Assembly (NCBI GenBank): GCA_016787225.1
Contig: JAEUUY010000008.1
Span: forward strand, 62,001 to 126,000
Source of the DNA: Chitinophagales bacterium
Lineage (GTDB): Bacteria > Bacteroidota > Bacteroidia > Chitinophagales > JADJOU01
Direction: 5' to 3'
DNA: 64,000 bases
Below are positions 9,710-19,200 of the stretch, piece by piece. The position numbers and the translations under genes are program-made. Position 1 is the first letter of the stretch. Each line of letters begins with the position of its first letter. A model generated the notes under the pieces. It saw nothing but the letters and a program-made list of their open reading frames with translations, ran no database searches and was not told the origin of the DNA.

Positions 9710-11140
9710 ATGTTATTAGAGATTAAGTCCATTTTAGCCACAGGAGTTGTAGGTAGTGAGATAGAAGTTAAAGGTTGGGTGCGAACATTTCGAAATAATC
9801 AGTTTATTTCCCTTAATGATGGCTCTACGATTCATAACTTACAAGTAGTGGTAGACTTTAATCAAACAGATGAATCCTTATTAAAGCGCATCACCACAGG
9901 TGCCGCTTTACATGTAAAGGGTCAACTAAAAGCCTCACAGGGAAGTGGTCAGGCACTTGAGTTAATCGCCAAAGATGTAAATGTTCTCGGAGATTCAGAT
10001 CCCGAGAAATATCCTATGCAACCTAAGAAGCATAGTTTAGAATTTTTGAGAGAGAATGCTCATCTACGATTTAGAACACAATTGTTTAGCGCAGTGTTTA
10101 GAGTTCGTCATCATCTGGCCATTGCTATCCATAAGTATTTTGATGAAAAGGGATTCTTCTATTTGCATGCGCCTATTATCACCGCATCTGATGCTGAAGG
10201 CGCAGGTGAAATGTTTCAGGTGACCAATTTGAATATTGAAAATTTACCTAGGAATGAATCTGGTAAAGTAGATTACTCCCAAGATTTTTTCGCAAAGAAG
10301 GCTAGCCTTAGTGTTTCTGGTCAGCTACAAGCAGAATTAGCGGCTATGGGTCTAGGCAAGGTGTATACTTTTGGACCTACGTTTCGTGCGGAGAATAGCA
10401 ATACTGCAAGACATTTAGCAGAGTTCTGGATGATAGAACCCGAAGTAGCATTTATGGATATTCACGGAGATATGGATTTGGCGGAAGGGCTTTTAAAATA
10501 TTGTATTCAATACGCTCTCGACCAATGTACAGATGATTTACAATTTTTACATGAACGACTGGAAACTGAAGAAAAGCAAAAACCTCAGCAGGAGAGAAGT
10601 CCTATGCCTTTGATAGAAAAATTGAAATTCTGTGTAGATAATGAATATGAAAGATTGACCTATACCGAAGCAATAGAAATTCTCAAAAACTCTTCCCCTA
10701 ACAAAAAAGGTAAGTTTCAGTTTCCGATCACAGATTTTGGAGCAGATCTGCAGAGCGAACATGAGCGCTATTTAGTAGAAAAGCATTTTCAAAAACCTGT
10801 CATTCTTATAAATTATCCAAAGGAAATCAAAGCCTTCTATATGCGTGTCAATGATGATGGAAAAACTGTGGCTGCTATGGATATCTTATTCCCTGGTATA
10901 GGCGAAATGGTAGGTGGTTCGCAGCGTGAAGAACGCCTTGATGTATTAATTAAAAAAATGGAAGAGTTTCACATACCTCAGCACGAGATGGAGTGGTATC
11001 TTGATACACGCAGATTTGGGACTAATCCACATGCAGGTTTCGGTTTAGGTTTTGAACGTTTGGTTATGTTTGTCACAGGTATGAGTAATATCCGAGATGT
11101 AATACCTTTCGCACGTACGCCGAGGAATTGTGAATTTTAA
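9710..11140 (+). CDS. asnS: Asparaginyl-tRNA synthetase
   Basis: A class II synthetase that charges tRNA-Asn with asparagine. An N-terminal OB fold (residues 1-115, [18 protein letters not shown]) binds the anticodon. Class II motif 2 is at [19 protein letters not shown] and motif 3 at the C-terminus ([15 protein letters not shown]). The 476-residue length is normal. The Asn type is preferred over AspRS because of the close fit to the AsnRS signature and the C-terminal [15 protein letters not shown]. The tRNA-His repeat array starts about 100 bp downstream on the same strand. Confidence 0.96.
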   Translation: MLLEIKSILATGVVGSEIEVKGWVRTFRNNQFISLNDGSTIHNLQVVVDFNQTDESLLKRITTGAALHVKGQLKASQGSGQALELIAKDVNVLGDSDPEKYPMQPKKHSLEFLRENAHLRFRTQLFSAVFRVRHHLAIAIHKYFDEKGFFYLHAPIITASDAEGAGEMFQVTNLNIENLPRNESGKVDYSQDFFAKKASLSVSGQLQAELAAMGLGKVYTFGPTFRAENSNTARHLAEFWMIEPEVAFMDIHGDMDLAEGLLKYCIQYALDQCTDDLQFLHERLETEEKQKPQQERSPMPLIEKLKFCVDNEYERLTYTEAIEILKNSSPNKKGKFQFPITDFGADLQSEHERYLVEKHFQKPVILINYPKEIKAFYMRVNDDGKTVAAMDILFPGIGEMVGGSQREERLDVLIKKMEEFHIPQHEMEWYLDTRRFGTNPHAGFGLGFERLVMFVTGMSNIRDVIPFARTPRNCEF

Positions 11141-11155
11141 CTCAATTAATAATTA

Positions 11156-11177
11156 GTAATTAATAATTATTAATTAC
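11156..11177. promoter_or_regulatory. Perfect 22-bp palindrome overlapping the tRNA-array promoter
   Basis: The left arm GTAATTAATAA is followed directly by its exact reverse complement, giving a perfect 22-bp palindrome with no spacer. Its last three bases are the first three of the -7 box at 11175-11182. This is the position of an operator, but it could also be an AT-rich terminator-like structure for asnS. No T-tract follows, which speaks against a terminator. Confidence 0.45.
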
Positions 11178-11182
11178 ATTTG
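11175..11182 (+). promoter_or_regulatory. -7 box TACATTTG before the tRNA-His array
   Basis: Matches TAnnTTTG and is followed by GCG, as in the tRNA-Leu promoter at 24165 (TATATTTGC, then CTCC in both). The expected transcript would start near 11188 and run through all six repeat units into the tRNA-His gene. Confidence 0.6.
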
Positions 11183-11247
11183 CGCTCCAAAATTTAGTGA
11201 AGGGTTATTTACTTACCACTTAAAACTTTTCACTTAAATTAATTTAT

Positions 11248-11730
11248 GGAGGTTATAGCTCAGTTGGTTAGAGTCCCGCAGGTGCGGGATGGTTCCGAAG
11301 GGGTAAATAGCCGAATTAAAATAAAAACGGAGGTTATAGCTCAGTTGGTTAGAGTCCCGCAGGTGCGGGATGGTTCCGAGGGGTAAATAGCCAAATTAAA
11401 ATAAAAACGGAAGTTATAGCTCAGTTGGTTAGAGTCCCGCAGGTGCGGGATGGTTCCGAAGGGGTAAATAACCGAATTAAAATAAAAACGGAGGTTATAG
11501 CTCAGTTGGTTAGAGTCCCGCAGGTGCGGGATGGTTCCGAAGGGGTAAATAGCCGAATTAAAATAAAAACAGAGGTTATAGCTCAGTTGGTTAGAGTCCC
11601 GCAGGTGCGGGATGGTTCCGAGGGGTAAATAACCGAATTAAAATAAAAACGGAGGTTATAGCTCAGTTGGTTAGAGTCCCGCAGGTGCGGGATGGTTCCG
11701 AAGGGTAAATAGCCGGATTAAAATAAAAAC
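11248..11730 (+). repeat. Six tandem tRNA-His-derived units with hairpin-replaced anticodon arm
   Basis: Units start at 11248, 11329, 11409, 11490, 11571 and 11651 and are 81, 80, 81, 81, 80 and 80 bp long, nearly identical. Each begins with bases -1 to about 24 of the downstream tRNA-His (acceptor 5' strand and D-arm, GGAGGTTATAGCTCAG...GAG). It then has a perfect 7-bp hairpin TCCCGCA-GG-TGCGGGA in place of the 5' anticodon stem and loop start. It rejoins the tRNA sequence at TGGTTCCGA(A)GGG and ends with a linker around TAAATAGCCGAATTAAAAT. The T-arm and 3' acceptor strand are missing. The linker word TAGCC or TAACC can pair with GGTTA of the unit's own start, which would give a short acceptor-like stem. 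No protein function is suggested: the open frame across it is a by-product of the repeat. Confidence 0.9.
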
Positions 11731-11805
11731 GGAGGTTATAGCTCAGTTGGTTAGAGCATCGGATTGTGGTTCCGAGGGTCGTGGGTTCGAGCCCCATTAA
11801 TCTCC
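11731..11805 (+). tRNA. tRNA-His (GTG)
   Basis: A full cloverleaf is readable. The acceptor GAGGTTA pairs with TAATCTC, the D-arm is GCTC/GAGC, the anticodon stem is TCGGA/TCCGA with loop TTGTGGT (anticodon GTG), and the T-arm contains GGTTCGAGCCC. The His-specific extra base G-1 is encoded at 11731 and can face C73 at 11805. CCA is not encoded. It is the last element of the tandem array and the only complete tRNA in it. Confidence 0.96.
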
Positions 11806-11849
11806 CTTCTTTTCTCTTTTTTACAAGGCTCATAGGATTTGAAATTTTT

Positions 11850-11891
11850 CATTATACTTTCTGAAAGTCATAACTTTCAAAAAGTATAATG
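11850..11891. repeat. Inverted repeat downstream of tRNA-His
   Basis: CATTATACTTT and its exact complement AAAGTATAATG enclose a 20-nt loop that itself contains AAAGT/ACTTT. An A-tract, not a T-tract, follows on the plus strand, so termination is uncertain. It lies between the tRNA and the promoter of the next gene. Confidence 0.5.
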
Positions 11892-12051
11892 AAAAAAACG
11901 TCTAACAAAACCTCATTTTTCTTTTATTTTTTCATTGATTTTTGCCTCATCTTTGTTTTAGAAAAAATAATTATTAAAATATCGATTGGAATTTATCCAC
12001 AGTATATTGCAAAATAATGAAATAAAAATAGCAAAAAATGGAGATTATTCG

Positions 12052-12059
12052 TATCTTTG
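12052..12059 (+). promoter_or_regulatory. -7 box TATCTTTG that fixes the start of the 1381-aa protein
   Basis: Matches TAnnTTTG. It lies downstream of an upstream in-frame ATG at 12038 and 24 bp before the ATG at 12083, so the later ATG, which starts a clean signal peptide, is the real start. Confidence 0.65.
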
Positions 12060-12082
12060 TCAATGGTAAAAAATATCTATTT

Positions 12083-15000
12083 ATGAAACATTTATACTTT
12101 TTAGTATTGGGTATACTATTTGGCAGTGAGGCTTTGTGCCAGACTACAGTTGCCACCACGCTCACACCCAGTGGTTCTCTAGGTGGTGGTGGGTCTCATG
12201 GTATACAGTTTTGGGTTAAAAATAATAATTCATACACTATCCGATTATTTAGGATTAACGCAATGAATAGTGTAACTAGAAATCCACAAAACCATACCTA
12301 CACAGTCTCATTTAAGAATACAGCTAATAATTCGGCTCCGGGTAATATTAATGCAGGGAATGGTTGGACTTCTGCTGGAACTTTTGTGCATAATCAATGT
12401 TTCAATACATTATATCCTGTCTTATCTAATTTGGCGATAGATATTCCTGCTGGGGCGACTTATAGAATATGGATCACGAATACTGATGCAACAAACAATG
12501 TGAGAAGTTCCATATTTTTTCCATCGGTAGGTGTTACTACCAGTTCGAATGGGGGAGTAGATTTGATGACAGGCGATAGTGTCGGATGGTGGGGTTCACC
12601 CACTGCTAGTGGTGCTAGTAACCCATTTATTGACTTTATAGGGAGTATTGAATTTTATCAATTGGTATCATGTACAGGTACTCCTGAAGTTGGGAACATT
12701 ATAGGTAGTTCTGGGTCTTGCAATGGGGATACAAAATTCTACTATTTAGATGGTTACATCCCAGCGAATAATATCACCTATCAATGGCAAATATCAACTA
12801 CGTCGCCTACTACTGGTTACACTAATGTAGCGGGAAATAATACTACCATGCTAGCTAGAACACATGGAGCTACTAATGAATTTATACGCTGTATTGCTAC
12901 CTGTGGCTCTCTGCGAGATACGACGCCCGTATTTCGCGATACCTTAAATCCTTTTTACCTGTGCTATTGTAATCCTAATGCTTCAACAAATACTACAAAT
13001 TGGGGTAGCATTGAAACGGTAGAAGTTTCTACTACAAATACTTCAAATACAACAGGTACTTGTGAAACCTATACGGACTATCGTACTTTACCCATCCCAA
13101 AAGTTAGAGCTGGCGAGCTATTGAAGGTAAGGATTAAAAATAAAAGTTGCAGTCCTAATTCAAATTCAGCTGCTACTTGTTGGATCGATTTAAATAGAAG
13201 TGGGGCATTTGACGCGGCTGAGGCTATAACAGGTGGTTTTGTTTTCGGAGGTTCTGGTTCAGTAGCAACAGTTGAAAAAACTTTACAAATACCTTTAACT
13301 AATCCCCTCGGTATTACAGGTATGCGCATGAGTTTAGATGCTCTAGGAGGCACCCCACCAACCACTCCATGTTCAGCAAGTTTTTGGGGAGAGGTGGAAG
13401 AATATCTCGTTGATATCATCCGCGACTCCAATGATATCAAAATGGATTCCATAACAGGTCTGGCAGATGGCTGTGATCTAGGAAATACGAATATTAACTT
13501 TAAAGCAACCAATATAGGTCACAAAACTATGAATCCTGTCACGGTGAGTTATTCCGTCAATGGTGGTACACCGGTTACCGAGAATTTTGCTAGCTTAGCA
13601 CCGGGAGCTACGGCTGCTTATACTTTTTCTGCTCAGGCAAATCTAGCAGGTAATGGTACTAAAGTTATTCGAGTATGGCATCAGAATACCCTGGATACGA
13701 ATAAACGAAATGATACGCAAGTAATGACTATCATCAGTCATCCTACACCGCCGAATTTGACACCGATAGACGATACTGTCTGTGTGGGGTCTGACTTTAC
13801 TACTTTTACGGCTGCATCCAATCCTCCATTTATGACTCGCTGGTACACCGATGCCGGTGCATTAAATGAAATTGCTACTGGAAATAGTATCGTGGTAAAT
13901 AATCCGACAGCCTCTTCCATACGATATGCAAAATCAGTCTATACCTTTAATGGTAAGGTGGGACCAACGGCATTGACTCCGTCTATTACAGATTTTAGTT
14001 CGGTGGGTCAGGGCTTATTGTTTAATGTATTGAGAAATAGAGTTCGCATCAATTCGGTCAAGGCAAGATTTACACAGGCTGGTGTAGCAGCTATCGAAAT
14101 CAGAAGCCCATCAAATGCTGTATTACAAACGACTAGCTTCCTCATATTGACAGCCAATACAGATGTAGTTGTACCATTAAATATTGATCTACCAATAGGT
14201 ACAGGCTATAGAATGCTTATGAATTCTACCTCTGGTCAGCCTTTTTCTATCAATGGATTTTCTAGTTTTCCGCAGATGATACCTGGTGTTATTAGTATTA
14301 CTGGAAATACGAATACCTTTACACCTCCACGATACAATTATTTCTTTGACTGGGATGTCACCTACGATGCCTGTTCCAGTCCAGTGGTGCCAGTGAACTC
14401 TGTTTATCTCGGCAGTGTCAATGCTCCTCTGAAAACTTTATATAAGGATACTTTTTTCTGTCAATTTCCTACTGTCTTTTTAGATGCTAATAATGCTGGG
14501 TCTAGCTATAAATGGCATGATGGTAGTACAGGAAGAACGATACAGGTGACCAATTCTGGGGTCTATAAAGTAACAATAACTAGTCCCGAAGGTTGTAAAT
14601 CAACAGATTCTTCAAAAGTTCAAGTGCGTACATCTCCTATTTTTAATATAGGTAATGATACGACAATATGTTCTGGGAAAAAAGTCAAACTTAAATCTGG
14701 TTTTTCTAATGAAGGATTCAATCATACATGGAGCACAGGTTCTTTAGATCCATCGATTGAGGTACAGGCTCCTGGACAATACACTGTAGATGTATTTAAT
14801 ACGAATACATCCTGTGGATACAAAGACACCATCATAGTAAGCACCGTTCAAAGTCCGAATGCATTTTTAGGAAGAGATACTTTTGCATGCAATAGTGCGC
14901 CTATCACTATAAAAGCACCAAACCCGGGCAGTTATGCCTATTTATGGGATAATGGTACGAGCCTTCCTACACGTACAGTTTCGCAGAATGGGGTCAATAA

Positions 15001-16228
15001 GATTTTTGTAGAGGTGACCGATATTTCGAATCCTTATGGTTGTAAGAGTTCAGATACCTTGATAGCTGCGCTATCCAGTTTGACTAAACCAAATTTAGGA
15101 AGCGATGTGACTACCTGTACAAACCCTTATACCCTTGGTATAGCTGCAGACCCGCTCCTAGAGTATAGATGGAGTAATGGTGGAACGACCAATAATATTA
15201 AGGTGACGGAATCAAATGACTATGTACTAACTGTAACACAGGTGAATACCACATGTTCATATATGGATACTGTCAAGGTGACTATTAACTCTAATCCTCC
15301 ATTGGACTTAGGGGATGATATAGTGACCTGTAAAAATGACCCTATAACTATTACTGCTAATACAGGTTGGACGACCTATGCATGGAGCAATGGATTTAAT
15401 GTCAATAAAATCACCGTTATACCTACACCAGGTACGAATACCTATACGCTGACTGTCACAGGACCATGCGGCAATAAGACGGTTTCAAAAAATATCATTT
15501 ATACTGCAGATGTTCCGGATGTGGATTTGCCAAGTGATATGGTAGTTTGCGAGCCTACTACTCTGAGTATTACAAATCCAGGAAGTGGCATTGATGTTCT
15601 ATGGTCTACTACTGAGACAGGTCTTAGTATCACGGCTGATAAGACAGGAACGTATTGGGTAAAAGTCTCTAATGCCTGTGGCTCTAAGTCTGATGCCGTA
15701 AGAGTGACCTTTGACACTATCCCTACTCCTGAATTTATTGCGAATTGGTCTGGTAATTTTGCTTCATTCTCTAATAAAAGCACGAATGCTGTAAGTTATT
15801 ACTGGGAATTTGGTGATGATAGCACCTCTACTGACAAACATCCTACTCATATTTATAAAGATAGAAAACAATATACCGTTAAACTCACAGTTAAGAACTC
15901 TTGTGACTCTTCCGTTACCATAACAAAATCTATTGATCTTAGCAAAAAGCCTGTGGGTATACAAGTAGCTCAACTAGATGGCATTACCGTATTCCCGAAT
16001 CCTACAACCGATGTATTTACTGTGAAGTATACACAGGCAAATCAGCAAAACTATACTTTGGAACTGCTAAGTATGGACGGTAGAATCGTGAAAAATGTCA
16101 GCGATAAATTTGATTTGAATAGCGAGATAAAGCTCGATGTGTCGGATCTAGCTACAGGTAGTTATATTCTTAGACTATCTGATGTGAAAGGCAACCAGGA
16201 ACTTAAAAAACTTTCTATTATAAAATAA
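12083..16228 (+). CDS. Giant T9SS-secreted surface protein with GEVED, Ig-like and PKD domains
   Basis: A 1381-residue predicted surface or secreted protein. A signal peptide (MKHLYFLVLGILFGSEALCQ) opens it. A GEVED-type domain lies near residues 310-450 (ends WGEVEEYLVDI), followed by a CARDB-like domain. Several repeats of about 85 residues follow, with the pattern LGxDxxxC...YxWSxG...GxYxVxVT (residues about 800-1220). A PKD domain (YYWEFGDDSTSTDKHPTHIY) and a type A T9SS sorting domain from VFPNPTTDVF to LKKLSIIK complete it. Role in adhesion or gliding is inferred from architecture; the ligand is unknown. The next gene encodes a related giant only 34 bp downstream, so the pair is probably one transcript. 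Confidence 0.88.
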   Translation: MKHLYFLVLGILFGSEALCQTTVATTLTPSGSLGGGGSHGIQFWVKNNNSYTIRLFRINAMNSVTRNPQNHTYTVSFKNTANNSAPGNINAGNGWTSAGTFVHNQCFNTLYPVLSNLAIDIPAGATYRIWITNTDATNNVRSSIFFPSVGVTTSSNGGVDLMTGDSVGWWGSPTASGASNPFIDFIGSIEFYQLVSCTGTPEVGNIIGSSGSCNGDTKFYYLDGYIPANNITYQWQISTTSPTTGYTNVAGNNTTMLARTHGATNEFIRCIATCGSLRDTTPVFRDTLNPFYLCYCNPNASTNTTNWGSIETVEVSTTNTSNTTGTCETYTDYRTLPIPKVRAGELLKVRIKNKSCSPNSNSAATCWIDLNRSGAFDAAEAITGGFVFGGSGSVATVEKTLQIPLTNPLGITGMRMSLDALGGTPPTTPCSASFWGEVEEYLVDIIRDSNDIKMDSITGLADGCDLGNTNINFKATNIGHKTMNPVTVSYSVNGGTPVTENFASLAPGATAAYTFSAQANLAGNGTKVIRVWHQNTLDTNKRNDTQVMTIISHPTPPNLTPIDDTVCVGSDFTTFTAASNPPFMTRWYTDAGALNEIATGNSIVVNNPTASSIRYAKSVYTFNGKVGPTALTPSITDFSSVGQGLLFNVLRNRVRINSVKARFTQAGVAAIEIRSPSNAVLQTTSFLILTANTDVVVPLNIDLPIGTGYRMLMNSTSGQPFSINGFSSFPQMIPGVISITGNTNTFTPPRYNYFFDWDVTYDACSSPVVPVNSVYLGSVNAPLKTLYKDTFFCQFPTVFLDANNAGSSYKWHDGSTGRTIQVTNSGVYKVTITSPEGCKSTDSSKVQVRTSPIFNIGNDTTICSGKKVKLKSGFSNEGFNHTWSTGSLDPSIEVQAPGQYTVDVFNTNTSCGYKDTIIVSTVQSPNAFLGRDTFACNSAPITIKAPNPGSYAYLWDNGTSLPTRTVSQNGVNKIFVEVTDISNPYGCKSSDTLIAALSSLTKPNLGSDVTTCTNPYTLGIAADPLLEYRWSNGGTTNNIKVTESNDYVLTVTQVNTTCSYMDTVKVTINSNPPLDLGDDIVTCKNDPITITANTGWTTYAWSNGFNVNKITVIPTPGTNTYTLTVTGPCGNKTVSKNIIYTADVPDVDLPSDMVVCEPTTLSITNPGSGIDVLWSTTETGLSITADKTGTYWVKVSNACGSKSDAVRVTFDTIPTPEFIANWSGNFASFSNKSTNAVSYYWEFGDDSTSTDKHPTHIYKDRKQYTVKLTVKNSCDSSVTITKSIDLSKKPVGIQVAQLDGITVFPNPTTDVFTVKYTQANQQNYTLELLSMDGRIVKNVSDKFDLNSEIKLDVSDLATGSYILRLSDVKGNQELKKLSIIK

Positions 16229-16262
16229 ACTAATCAACCTTAATTTTTAAACACTATTGAGT

Positions 16263-19200
16263 ATGAAAAAAATTCTAAACTTGACAAAACGAATAGCTTT
16301 AGTGCTTACACTTGTTATGCTCTATCAATCGACAGATGCCTGTCCTAATAGAGGAAATATAAGAGTAGATACGAGCCGATGTGATATAGGTAGAGCTAAA
16401 CTATGGTTAGTGAATCATACAACCACTGCAGGTACTCAGTATTTCTGGCAGTCTTCCAATGATGGAGGATTGAGTTGGGGAACCATGTCTACCAATTCGG
16501 GAAGAGATACTCAATTGGTCAATACTATATTAGGTAGAATGTATCGTTGTCTATCAGTATGTCCTAGTGGAAATACCTATTCGGATACAATTATGCTTTT
16601 TTTACAGAATAGAACAATCACCGTAGACCAAATTTTTTGTAGTGCTACGGCTGGGGGTAATGATAGTTTATTGTTAAAGGCAGCTCCGCCTAATGCTATA
16701 ACTGATACCGCATTTTCGAAATATTTTAAATGGCAAGTATCTGCTACGAATGGTTTATTATGGAATGATATTGGGGGGAATTCATCAACCCTGAAAGTGG
16801 CTTTTACACCGAATGTTTTACAGTATAGAGCCTATGTTAGTTTTTGTAAACTGACAGGGCCACCATCAGGTTACCCTACAGCTGCTCCTTCATTTGTGCA
16901 GCCAGTAAGTATAGGGTTGAATAATATTGGTCTGACAATTTCAAATAAAGATTGTGTGAATGATACGGCTAGATTAAGTCTTACTAATTTAGATAATAGT
17001 TTAAGAAACTTTCTAAAATATAGATGGTCTGATTCCAATCAAGTTTCTGGGGTATTTTCATTTATGGGAAAGACGGATTCTTTTATCAATGTCAAAGTAG
17101 ATAATGTTAATAGATTCTATAGATCGAGTGTAAAACTGTGTACAAGCCCTCATCAATCCAAGGACTCCGTTTATACCAATACCTATGCGATGTGGGTAAA
17201 GTTAGGAGCTATTTCACCTGTGTTAAACTGTGCAGCGGAAGTAGTAGAATTGGATTATACTAATAGAAATCTTACTAGAAAAAGTGTTCATGTTTCATGG
17301 ACTCGCTCCCAGAATGACTCTATAACGCACTCTAGTTTTACAGATCCAGCAGATTCTATCAAGTATTCTTTTTCATTAACTAATGGAACAAATAATTTTT
17401 ATAAACTTTATTCTAAATTTTGCAATACTTCTACCAATGTCTTAGACTCTACATTTAACATTAATGTAAAACTTAAGATAGATACTGGTCAGCTAAAGGG
17501 AAGTTTCCAAACCTGTACGAATGATTCTGTTTATATGAGGTTGTTGAATTATAAGGATTCAAGTAATTTTCCTTTAGTTAAAAAGTGGATGGTTTTGAAG
17601 AATGGCAGCAGTTTTTGGGAAGATTACAATCAGGCTCCATTGACGGATACCACGATAGTATTTCGTATGAATAATGGATTGAATTCTTACAGAAAATCTG
17701 TCGCCCTCTGTGCTGATAAGTACGCTAGAAAATGGTCATCAACTGTAGCTAGTACTTTTCTCCCATATCAGGCGGTATTCAATGCTACTTGTACAGGTAG
17801 CATGACAATAAATGTCTTAAATGACACTGTAAAAATAGTCGATTATACTGGCACTATACCGCGGAGTAATTCTACCTTTGCATATCAATGGCTTCGATCT
17901 ACAAATAAAGTATCTAGTACTATTGTAGCGGGTGCAAATTCAGCCAATTTAACTATAACTCAGGCTGATAGAAGAGCCTTCTTTAGGAGATTGACAAGAA
18001 TTTGCTCTGCCAATACCTTCTCTGATACTACGAATTGGTCTAATACCACGGTCGGTAATCCTACAGCACAAAATGGTAGAGCTATCGTAGTAGACCAAAT
18101 TTGCCTCAATGAAACTGTTCGTTTGTGTTTAGATAACTATTTGCCCTTAACTACAGATACACCAACTTTCGTCTGGCAATATTCCCCTGATGATATCACT
18201 TGGACGAATATGAATACTAATAATTCAAATGACACTTGTATTACAGCGGTGGTTGGGGCTGATTTTCAATATTTCAGAAGATTGACTTATTGGTGTCCAT
18301 CTGGTCGAGTAGATTCTTCTGTATCTACACCATTAGTCTATATCAAAAATTTACCTTGGTTTGAGAGCTTTACTGCACAGCAACAGTTCGGTAGAGATAT
18401 CTTGTTTAACTGCTGGAGAGCGAGTTCTCCTGTTTGTAATACCTATAATCCAGTATATGCTGGTGGGCAAATATGGTCAAGAGCATCTGGTGGTAAATCA
18501 GATAAATTTATGTCTAATTGGGGACCTGCTCCTGTTGACCCTAAAATGCCTCCTGGTCGCAGAAATGACATGAAACTCATCACTCCTGCTTTTGATCTTA
18601 AAAGAGGTAAGGTGTATAGATTTTCTTTCTGGCATAGAGAGACTACTGCGAATATCTGCTGGGATTCACTCTATGTTACTTGGGGTACAAAGCCTACACC
18701 ATGTGATATGACAAATAAATTTGGTGAGCAATTGACAAAATTCAGCTTTGACCAATACAATAAATTCTGGTCTGATTTTACTCCACCTGATGATGGTATT
18801 TATTATTTTGCTATTAACTTAAGAGAAAGTTCACCTACAACCGGTGAGGTAGGCTTTGATGAAATAGGTTTGAAAGAGGTGGAGTCTTGTGCTGGTAAAG
18901 ATCCCGTAAAGGGCTCTACTTTTGCACCCTCTCGAATTATAGATAGATCAGAAGAGCCGAGTGCAGCGAATACCTATGACAAATCAAATGTAACCCACCA
19001 GTATTGTTTACATGATACAATTATGCTTTCTTATCAAGAAGCAAACTATAATTCTAACTTTGACTATCATGGTATGACTTATCAGTTCTGGAAAAAACGC
19101 TCCGATATCGATTGGAAGGTTGAAGATACCTTTTTCAGACCAGTACCGAGCGATACATTATGCCATATCACCAATAGATCTAACTATCATGTAATGAATG

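Noticed and set aside
11425-11628. Open frame of 67 codons with repeated LVRVPQVRDGSEG peptide
   Set aside because: It is a by-product of translating the tRNA-derived 81-bp repeats, whose length is a multiple of three only in some units; frame is lost where units are 80 bp.
11248-11730. CRISPR array
   Set aside because: The whole 80-bp unit is conserved, there are no variable spacers and no cas genes nearby.
11248-11730. Six extra functional tRNA-His genes
   Set aside because: Each unit lacks the 5' anticodon stem, T-arm and 3' acceptor strand, so no cloverleaf can form.
11850-11891. Terminator of the tRNA-His transcript
   Set aside because: The inverted repeat is strong, but an A-tract follows instead of a T-tract; kept only as a repeat.
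12038-12082. Upstream ATG as start of the 1381-aa protein
   Set aside because: The -7 box TATCTTTG lies downstream of it and the signal peptide begins at 12083.
13078-13512. Minus-strand frame of 144 codons inside the giant secreted-protein gene
   Set aside because: Antisense to a clear domain-bearing gene, without ribosome binding site or recognisable domain.
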